A stretch of DNA of 64,000 nt. Origin: Ligula intestinalis (taxonomy: Eukaryota > Platyhelminthes > Cestoda > Diphyllobothriidea > Diphyllobothriidae). Shown here in pieces: positions 55,960 to 64,000 of this stretch. The DNA is taken from assembly GCA_036362985.1 (NCBI GenBank), contig JAYGXS010000007.1:3722359-3786358 (forward strand), written 5' to 3'. Each line of letters starts with the position of its first letter. Within the stretch, counting starts at the first letter, position 1. Under the pieces are notes generated by a model. It made no database searches and was not told the DNA's origin. It saw only the letters and a list, made by a program, of their open reading frames with translations. The position numbers and the translations under genes are program-made.

Positions 55960-58900
55960 TGAAGGAGTGCTTTCTCTTCGATGGGAAAAAGACAGGTATA
56001 TTAAACTGAATGCCATCTAAAGCAAATAATTGATATTTATGTTCGCAAAAGCCGTAAAACCACCATTTGGAGATAAGAGGAATAAAAATTATTTGTTCAT
56101 ATGCGTCCAAAGCCCTGTAATGCATAGTATAAAATACGGCAAGTACATCCCACTTAGCATATACCAAATCCGTTCATCTGAAGAGGTTTCAGCAATTTAC
56201 TATTTTGATGTGGCTGTCTTGACGAACGTTGATTTTCTGAGACGTATCGTCAGTTTTTAAATCATTTCTTTTTATATGGAAAAATGATATGTATGTGCAA
56301 TCTATTTGTATTTTCGTACGGCTTAACTCTTTGTTAGTTTTTCACAACGGGAACGTTGATAAAAGGTGCAAAATCAAATGCTGTAAAAAGCTTTATTAAA
56401 TTACATGATAGTATTTTCCTCGAACGGAGATTTACACATACTCACCAACACATTCGCTGCAGTGCAACATCAACCCTTTTGGTAAATTCCTTACAATAAC
56501 GATCCGATATTATCAATTGCTATTTTCCCTTATTTCTCAGAGAGGATCAAGCCATATTTCGCCACTTTTTGGATTAAATTTTCTAACGTATGCAACATTT
56601 ACAGAGTTCTATAACCTCTGACCTGCCAAGATTCTCTGGTGTCTGGTCAAAGGCGATGTCCTGTTTCCTTATCTAGGGCTTCACTGAGGTCATATTTCAG
56701 CCTGCAATCATTCAGTTATGGACAAGAGTCCATAAGAATTGTTTGCAAGAAAAAATTATGTCAGTTCACCGAGCGGTTAAAGTGGGTCAGTTTGTAAATC
56801 CCAAAGAAAATCTTATTTCAAAGGAAAATGTTGCAAGATTTCTTTAGGGGCCAAAACTGTTTAAATATTTGAATATTTGTCAACAGAATGCGTGCGGTTA
56901 ATATATTTCCTATGTCCAATAACTAATATATCATAAATATTTATAGTATTTTTATTTTTCCACCCTACCGCCTTGTTTTTAGTTTATTCTCAAGTGGTAT
57001 AATCGTTTTTTTAGTTTGACATTTCTTTTTAGTGCAAATGGTTTAGCTTATCATATTTTTCCTTTGTTTATTTAGACTTTTGCAAACTATTAGTTACGTC
57101 TTAGATTTAGTAGCCAAATCCGGTTAAATTCTACTTAAAATATGTACACTCTGCGCTTCCTTACGTAAGTTTGTTAAATTTAACTTATTTGTAATAGTTC
57201 TGTTGTTCAGTTCAATGTTATGTACTCCGCGTTTTATTTCATGTTCAGATCACTTTTTATTTTAAATAGTTTAGCTTATTTCAGGTTATCGTCCTTTAGT
57301 AAGTCGACCTTCGTTTTATTTTATTTTTAGATTTATTTGAAAAACTTCAGTTTATTTCAGAGCATTTTGATTATTATCACGAAATATAAATAATGTCAAC
57401 ATCTAAGCGCAATCATATTCTTGATGTGAAACCGAATTTGCCTTATATGTATGCGAGGAATTTGAATGCCTAAACAGCCTTGTAGTAGCCCACAGTAGGT
57501 TCTATTACATGACAAGATAATTACAAACACAACTCTTCCAAAAACGGTACAATGCTCTTTCATGCCGCTTCAGAAGTCCGGCAAAATAATGCAGTTCAGC
57601 GCGTTACGCATCCTGACCGTGTGAGTTGCACGTCTCGAAAAGGAAAAGGTTACTGCAACTCACAGCAGCTGTGTCTGAATAAAGTCACCCTTTGATTTCT
57701 CATGTTCCCTTCGTGTAGAAGTTTTCATCCCACTTCCTGGTTAATTGCTTAGCCAGTGATTTGGTCAAAACAGTATACGCACCGTTGATTTCGACGTGCG
57801 CGGCTGTCGGCGGACTGCAAGAAGCTTGCTAAAATATTAAATTTATAGAATTTCATTAAAAACGATATTTTTTCGAAAGGCTCAGCTATGCACATGAATG
57901 CAAACATGAAAACACCGTAAAATGAAACAGTATTTCTGTCAGGAGGTAAAAAAGCAGATTCTCTATCTCCTGTAATGTCCATCGATTTCGGATCCAACTA
58001 ACTGGTTAAGTAGAGTTATAATACTGCGTGTTTTTTAATGTTTTTCATTGTTCTCATACGATTAAATGTCTTTTAGAGGAAAAGACCAAAAATACAGTTT
58101 TTTGCATTCATTTGATACAATGCATTCATGCTCTGAATGGTTTCCATGAAAAAGTGGATCTTTTGGTTTTAAAGTGGGTTTACCTCACGAGATTTTTATG
58201 GCCCTAGAGTGTCTAGTTACGGTATAGCGTGCCAGTCAATTTATTAGTTTTGCCTGTAAAGTAGGACGAAATCGACATCCAGGGGAAGTTTTATTTAATA
58301 TTTTGGAGATCTGTTTCATACAGTAGGAAAATGTTTGATTTTTTTAGCATTAAAGTACACGGCGCTTACCCTGGGGGACCGGAATACACGATACAGAAGT
58401 GGTAGGGTCTACAATTATCCGGCATTATTTTGAATTCTTGAAATCCAAAGTATCTCCCTTTCTTCGATTACAGAACTTAATGAAAGTTTATAGTTCTTTT
58501 ACCAAACCTGTACAAGAACTCATATTTTTGTGCATGCTTTGTGCAAAATATATTTAAAAATCCATATTATTTAAGAAGATATTCGTTAGATAATAACTTT
58601 GTACAGTCGGCCACAAAGCAGCTCGCTCAAAAGCTGGCTTCTGGAAGTAAGTAAGTCGTTATGAGTTATGCGATTATCAGCATAAAACTACTGATAAACT
58701 CATTTGTTTAAATCAAAATCAAATATGAGAATATTGGTTAACGTTTCATGAACTAATCATTCTGCTGTGTTGTCTAACTGAACACCGTACACGTGAATAG
58801 GGAAACGTCAACTGCCATCCCACCACGACTGCTGATAAAACAATACCGTAGATGACGTGTCATATCTCCTAGCTTTACAGGCAAAAGCAAAATCAACCAA

Positions 58901-59340
58901 CTGATCGAGTGCGTGCCAAATTTTTATTCAACAAAATGTAACAATATGAATGCCACAAGGTACATTTGTGGAGAGATTAACAGGGCTTCCGGAAGTGCTC
59001 TGTATTAAAAAGTTGATGAAAGTGGCTGTCTACCAAAGAAGGAAGTTGAATTCTTGTTGGCATTCCTCTCACCAGACCCACAGTAACATCCTTCGTCTAA
59101 GCCTTTACAGGCGATTTATTTCGCCCAGTCGTTAATTTCGCGCAAAAAATCTTCAAATGAACCCAAAGCTCCCATGCCCGGTGAACCTAATAAATGTGCA
59201 CTCTCGACCACCAAGAAACTGCGAGGCGTGAATAATGCTCTAGGAATAAACTATTAAAGTACGATATTTAAAACCACACTTCAGATCACTGCCAGAGAAA
59301 AAACGTGGTCATGGCTGCAAAAAAACGTATCATATGGGGA
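55960..59340. other. Gene-free AT-rich stretch
   Basis: Nothing coding was supported. At about 57613-57652 there is an 11-bp inverted repeat (GTGAGTTGCA / TGCAACTCAC) with a ~25-base loop. About 58520-58650 is an inverted R1 fragment, listed separately. Confidence 0.45.
58520..58650 (-). repeat. Dispersed repeat R1, inverted 5' portion
   Basis: Matches 61870-62010 directly: TTTTTGTGCATGCTTTGTGC and AAAATATATTT, then a GCGAGCT-like block and AAAGCTGGCTTCTGG corresponding to AAAGCTAGCATCTT. Confidence 0.5.
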
Positions 59341-59519
59341 ATGCACTGGACTTAGAATTGGAGCAACAATTTTTTGAAACTGCCGACCAACCCCTTCCCC
59401 CTCGGAAGAAGAAGAAGAAAAAAGAGTAAAAAATAAGAAGATGTGACTTCTGAAACAAGAGTTTTATTTTCCTGACGTTTCGGATCCCGTCTGCATGTGC
59501 AGATTAGGGTTAAACATGC

Positions 59520-59965
59520 ACAGGTTACCTCCACATGCGTGCTATAATTATCCATCCGTCTCCCGTGGTCACCGCTGGGAGTCTTTATTGCTGCGGTGAT
59601 AGCTTGAAATTTCGCGTTCGACTCGTTAATTGCCGCGATTTCCTTGTCTGTGTTGCATGCGGGCTTGGTAATTGTACGAAAATTATGCTCGCTGGCGTCC
59701 AAATTGTTGTTGGTCCCGGCCCTTCCCATGTGACTGATTTTCTTGCTGAGGCAATTTCCCAGTACGCAGTAGAGTAACACCAAATCCTAGCGCCTGTTGA
59801 TGGACTGGGGGCCTGAGATACATGACTCGAGCTTATCGCGGTTCACACGGCTGCCACCTCTTGCGAGGATTTCAGCCTCCTTTAACTTGAAAATATGGCC
59901 GGGTTCCGTTGAGTGAACTGCAACTTGCGCATCTTTCACCCTTATCTGCGCATGGCTCCAATTAT
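59520..59965 (-). mobile_element. PLE family C GIY-YIG C-terminal half and tail, nearly uninterrupted
   Basis: From 59960 downward the frame reads VKDAQVAVHSTEPGHIFKLK, EAEILARGGSRVNRDKLESC, ISGPQSINRR, one TAG stop, then a long tail with GTNNNLDASEHNFRT and KPACNTDKEIAAINESNAKF. The frame runs on through the terminal motif to 59352. The H-x-F-x-x-x-E-A-E-I-L-A-R-G and E-x-x-x-S-G-P-Q-S-I-N segments are family C hallmarks, shared with 38845-39095. Only one stop occurs in about 200 codons, suggesting a relatively recent copy. The GIY-YIG box is missing by truncation. Confidence 0.8.
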
Positions 59966-59975
59966 TCCGTCATAA

Positions 59976-60015
59976 CCTCTGATTAAGGATTCCCGAGGGC
60001 ATCCGAAACGTCAGG
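59976..60015 (+). ncRNA. Hammerhead-like motif, PLE family C, inverted 5' arm
   Basis: CCT, CTGATTA (G8 to T), A, GGATTCC-CGAG-GGCATCC as stem II (7 positions, one mismatch), GAAA, CGTC, AGG. CCT pairs with AGG as a 3-bp stem I, and ACGU (A15.1 to U16.1) is self-complementary. This is the best-preserved family C copy, lacking only G8. Confidence 0.58.
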
Positions 60016-60019
60016 ACAA

Positions 60020-61015
60020 TTAACCTCTTGTTCCAGTGGTCACATCTTCTTCTGCTAAAATGCTTCCTCAAACTCGCATATTCATTTTGATTGGCAAGTT
60101 CCCGCTCCGTTCCATTTCAGTCTGTATTTTTCACCCTAGCAGTGGGCTTTCATTTGTTGCATGGGACATGCCTTCGAATGTTGTTTATGTCGTTGCAAAT
60201 TGTCGCACGCTGCTGCTATAAAAAATGACTTGATAGACATTTTTAACGTTAAACCTGGTTTGTCTTCTAAAACATTACAGCCCTGCACAAGCAAACGCTA
60301 GTTTGCATCTGTGATAACGAAAACGTACGCACAAAAACTGTGTTACTTACAAGGGAATAATTGTTCATTGTATTTTGGACATCTGTTAGACAATATACTT
60401 AATTGAAGAAAATTCACGTAATACCCAAGTTCTTAAGGGACTGAGCGAAAATTCAAGTTTTGTTTATGTGTTTTTCTGAACATTTCAAACTTCGGAGTAG
60501 CATTTAAAGGCGTTCTATGCAACCGCTGCCCTGGGAAGAGGATTATGCAAGAAAATTGCCTCCAGCTTAAAGGGCGAAGTTTAACACCACAAATTTTAGA
60601 TGACAACATCCGCTTAGAATTTGACCTTTTCTGTGTAGATGGGCCTATTTTACACCCGTTTTTGTTAAACTACATGCATCAAAATTCATATTGCCTAAAA
60701 TGGAAGCCGAAATCGCTAAAAAGATAGGTGGTTGTACAGCACATACCAGAATTATTTCACTGGTGCGTTTGACAAATATTGAACAGTTAGTGCGTTTTGG
60801 CAAATCCATAAACGTTGGCTGAATAAGGTTCTGATTGAACAATCGTATTAGTTGAGGCTTCCTTTGGGAAAATCATTTTCACCACCTTAAATGAATACTT
60901 TTAATTCGGGCTGACTTTCCGATCAGCTGAAGCATTGCGGAGCAAAAAGTGTACAGTGAAAAGTCTTTCCAGTGCCATATTGCAGAAAATTTTGAACACA
61001 TATATTTGGAAGAAG
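60020..61015. other. Gene-free stretch
   Basis: No feature recognised apart from the outer flank of the preceding PLE end. Confidence 0.45.
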
Positions 61016-61018
61016 AAG

Positions 61019-61127
61019 ATGCGATCACTGGAACAAGGACTTTATTTTCCTGACGTTTCGGATTCCGTCGGGAATCCTTAGTCATAGGTAATCGTAAACA
61101 GGTCTGAGACATGCGCAGATAGGGGGT
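61019..61127 (-). mobile_element. Solo PLE family C end with hammerhead-like motif
   Basis: A single arm of the 19479-19751 palindrome, close to identical. On the minus strand it has GACATGCGCAGA, ATTACCTATG, the GGATTCC-CGAC-GGAATCC hairpin, GAAACGTCAGG, AATAAA and CCAGTGATCGCATCTTC. The core box reads ATGACTA, so C3, U7 and G8 all differ from consensus. Confidence 0.7.
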
Positions 61128-61164
61128 TACTTTGGTTACTTAAAGCACACAGATTATACAGTTT

Positions 61165-61830
61165 GCGTCAGAATTCGTGCAACATGCCAACATATGCGTA
61201 AGATTTATACTTTTTCGCTAATCGGTATTGACTCAGGTTTTGATACTGACTATCGTGAAGTCTATTCTGAAGTTATTTAAGACACTATAAGATGCCGTCT
61301 TTTTAACGAGCTTCGTTCTGCCCACTTTAAAAACGTATGTACTGTTAAAAGCGGATACTTCAATAGTATGCCTATTTATCATTGATTTTAACTGCCTTTA
61401 CAAATTCAAATATATATTCTGGAAAAAGAAAATGAAAAAAAATTATTGTACTCGTTTGGTAGCAATTTACGCCTTCTTTAAATATTATAATCAAAGAAAG
61501 GGTATCTTTCGGTTTAAGAAAAATGTTCAATTATGAGCTTTTAGGAGTGTGAGGTTTTCAATCATAATGCATTGTATCCGTTAATTTATTAATGTTGCCC
61601 ATACTGCATGAAGCATGCTGCGCATCTATTGCAACATATTATGAAAACTATGTGACTTGCTCCTCAAACTGTAGGCGAAAACGTACTTTTCCTTAAGCAT
61701 GATTACACAGCACGAAGTTTGTAATCCTTCAATTCGAGTGTAGCAATCGGTGGGTTTAAAAATTATTCTGCAATTTATAAACTTTTTTAAAACCAAGGGA
61801 TACTCTTTCTTTAAGTATTAAATTTAGAAA
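61165..61830 (+). repeat. Dispersed repeat R1, long copy
   Basis: Aligns with 44230-44890 over its whole length: TGAAGTCTATTCTGAAGT, TTTTTAACGAGCTTCGTTCT, TTTTAACTGCCTTTACAAAT, TCCGTTAATTTATTAATG, GAAAACTATGTGACTTGC, CGTACTTTTCCTTAAGCATG and ATTCGAGTGTAGCAATCGG. An inverted R1 start follows at 61870-62010. Confidence 0.7.
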
Positions 61831-61869
61831 AGGTGTAATGTGCTACCAAAAGCTGAGGGGAACAAATTT

Positions 61870-62010
61870 TTCGTGCATGTTTTCGTAAAATATATTTGAA
61901 TTTACAAGAGTAGTCAAAATCAATGGTAAAAACGCGATGTAACTAGAAAGTTTTTACAAGATATACGTTTTCAGCGGTCAAAATAAAACTTGTTGAAAAG
62001 CTAGCATCTT
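61870..62010 (-). repeat. Dispersed repeat R1, inverted 5' portion next to a forward copy
   Basis: The reverse complement carries GATGCTAGC, TTTTCAACAAG, a TTTTGACTACTC block and AAATTCAAATATA, matching the start of the forward copy at 61165. It sits about 40 bp after the end of that copy, facing it. Confidence 0.55.
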
Positions 62011-62234
62011 ATCCTGAATAAAATAACTTAACAATAGACTACACAATAATCGGTAGCTCAACCCGCATGAACGCCGATTGGCGGAATAGTATCAATCTTT
62101 CGCATCTTTTGTATGTTGTACGAATTCCGGTGCGTACTTTAACTAAACGGAAATCCATTAACAAGAAAGACAAGGAAGAAAAATAACGTCAAGTGCCTGC
62201 CGGTGGTGCTGGAGTGTGAATAGCGATGAACGTA

Positions 62235-62470
62235 ATACGTCGTTGTGTGCCTATTTGTCACTGGGCTTTGGACTTCTGACCAGCAGGGTCGCGAGTTCAA
62301 AGCTCGGGGTTCCTGCCCTAGGGTTGTGTATTGATGGCCGCTGATGGTTAATAAGCCGGAAATGGTAATTTTGGATTTCCTTGTGTTTTTTTTGAAAATG
62401 AACTTCTGTCTATAAGATGAAAGCTGTCATGCGGCCGCTAGCTAGCCTTGAGAGCGACACGCAAGACACA
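62235..62470 (+). repeat. tRNA-derived SINE with degenerate hammerhead-like tail
   Basis: The head is weakly tRNA-like, with GTCGCGAGTTCAAAGCTCGG as B-box region and GGTTGTGTATTGATGG after it. The tail at 62341-62375 reads CTGATGG, TTAATAAGCC, GGAAA, TGGTAA. The 3' part has CATGCGGCCGCTAGCTAGCC and TTGAGAGC, shared with the SINE at 45203-45430. Together these two define a subfamily with a longer 3' body. Confidence 0.6.
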
Positions 62471-62474
62471 ACGG

Positions 62475-64000
62475 TTAGTATATATCTATATGTCTTTGAA
62501 TAACCAAGAGCCATTAAGTGATGTAAGTTTCCCTGTGGCGATTCTCCCTTAATCAATTATTTGAAATGATAGTGTTAATAGATTGTGGTTGTATTTGGAT
62601 TTATCATTAGGGACGACAACGCAAGGTTATAAGTATCGCCGACTAGTTCGCCTTCCCAAACATTGTAAGTTTAAAAGCTGATTATCAGTGTCTACCTAAG
62701 TATATCCCTGATACCGCACATCTCATCAGAATATCGAATTTTCTATATATTTGCAAGAACATGTTTGTCCTCCAAGGGTGCACGCAATTCCTTTTGTTTC
62801 GGTCTACAAACCGCGTTCGTCCTATCAGATACGGTAAATACTGCTGTAGATATAGTTTATGAAGTTTTATGAAGGCTTTCAATTGAGACGCTTTCCCATC
62901 CGCCTACCGAATATTTCTTCTGTTCTTTCTTGTTTACTGTTTTAATTGATTAAAAGATGAACCACAGTAGACAGTTAACCAGTTGATTGATAGTAAACTA
63001 TGGCAGTTCCAATTTCTTTCTACCTAGCCTCGATATATTGGATGGTGACACAGTGTGCAAAACCTGAGCACTTTTAATTCACAAGTGTACATTAAACAAC
63101 TACAAGTCTCCTTATTTCTCTGTGGCCTTATCCAACTGCCTTTACGCACACAATCGGCAGCTAAGTTGACATTCGTGTGATGAAGGAATGGACAACTAGA
63201 TTCAGGACGCCAAATGACATGTCAAAGGTTTTCTCAAAAAAGTGTGCACATGCATAAATGTTAACTGTTACAGTCCATAGTAAGTTAGCTACAAGTGTGC
63301 CTTTACAAATAATCACCTCAATTGTAATTTTGACTGCTTTTCTGTAAAAACAGTAGGTGATATATCTGATAAAATTTTTCAAAGAAGGTGAACCATGTTG
63401 TACTTATCAAGGAGTATACAATACGAGACTTTATCAATGAGTTTTTCGCTGTCTGAAATATATCATAATTATAAACTCTTGTAGAACTAAAAATATACTT
63501 TTTTTCTGATTTAAAATTTTAAAAGTTTACCTGTTGCGAAATGATTACAAGAAAAAATAATTTATTCCTGACGATTTTTAGAAAGTGTATCGAAATTTAT
63601 ATGGATTTTAAAATCCAAAAGGTACTTCAGTGTTCCTTTGTGCTAGGATATAGTTTCAGCAGCCCATACGAAGCTGGTTTAATCCTTAGCAGCATGAAGT
63701 GGAACAAACCCTACGATTAGTTTTCAGTGAATTAGTGCTACAGCACCTACCAACTGATGAGTTCGAAACGTAAATATATCTCAGAATGTTGGTAAAGCAT
63801 AGATTTGGACTAAGTTTTGCTCTGCAAACATTGCTATCAGCTCAGCAAACCCGTAGTAGAAAGAAAAATATAGTTATATAAAAGGCAAATCTCAGCGAAT
63901 TTCTAAATATTTTTTTTAAAATTTCCTTCGCGCTGAACATTGCGTGACTTCAAACTCATTAACTACGTCTATATTTCACTCAAAAGCACAGGGTTTTGGA
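62475..64000. other. Gene-free AT-rich stretch to window end
   Basis: No gene, RNA or repeat recognised. Confidence 0.5.

Larger units (their letters stand above)
59471..60015. mobile_element. Penelope-like element, family C, flanked by inverted terminal segments
   Basis: A minus-strand GIY-YIG fragment (59520-59965) lies between a minus-oriented end at 59471-59510 (GAAACGTC-AGG with AATAAA) and a plus-oriented copy of the same end at 59976-60015. Both ends are followed outward by CTCTTGTT-CAG and CACATCTTCTT. This is the same topology as 19479-19751 and 20811-21573. The 3' end at 59471 has lost the CTGATTA box and stem II; the inverted 5' copy keeps both. Confidence 0.78.

Noticed and set aside
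55799..56167. 122-codon minus-strand frame as a gene
   Set aside because: It overlaps the family A PLE fragment in another frame and extends into AT-rich DNA with no recognisable domain.
1..64000. CRISPR arrays, bacterial operons, ribosome-binding sites, rRNA genes
   Set aside because: No regularly spaced repeats or long adjacent reading frames; repeat content and pol III-type elements show this is eukaryotic DNA.

Overview
This window is repeat-dominated, AT-rich metazoan nuclear DNA. There is no operon structure, no long open reading frame, and no convincing complete host gene. What can be recognised is almost entirely decayed mobile elements: many truncated Penelope-like elements (PLEs, retroelements carrying a GIY-YIG endonuclease), tRNA-derived short elements, one Tc1/mariner remnant, fold-back structures and several unnamed dispersed repeats. 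Several PLE families together with tRNA-headed SINEs that end in a hammerhead-ribozyme-like segment point to a flatworm, perhaps a diphyllobothriidean tapeworm. That organism call is inference (about 50% sure); schistosomes carry analogous ribozyme-bearing SINEs.

Layout. 1-5 kb: PLE terminal motifs, then a family A and a family B PLE fragment in tandem, then two tRNA-derived SINEs. 5-17 kb: mostly featureless, with a Tc1/mariner tail at 10.1-10.3 kb. 17-26.3 kb is the densest part. It holds a 359-bp fold-back element, a 270-bp palindrome made of two PLE ends, a family E PLE fragment between ~215-bp inverted arms, a SINE whose tail matches the hammerhead core completely, two elements with a tRNA-like sequence between inverted repeats, and family A/B PLE fragments meeting head to head. 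26-35 kb: AT-rich, with copies of repeat R1 and two tRNA-like relics. 35-45 kb: PLE fragments of families B, C and E, and repeats R1 and R2. 45-64 kb: one SINE, PLE ends, a nearly uninterrupted family C GIY-YIG fragment between inverted terminal segments, more R1, and a last SINE.

Common theme. In four PLE copies (families A, B and C) the GIY-YIG reading frame is followed, within about 350 bp, by a short segment that resembles a type I hammerhead ribozyme with a minimal, often self-complementary stem III. Solo copies of these segments are scattered through the window. The SINE tails carry an analogous motif, and the one at 21854-21894 keeps every core nucleotide. PLEs with hammerhead motifs are known from the literature; the particular families, SINE tails and inverted arrangements here were read directly from the sequence. 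Family letters (A-E) and repeat names (R1-R3) are local labels.
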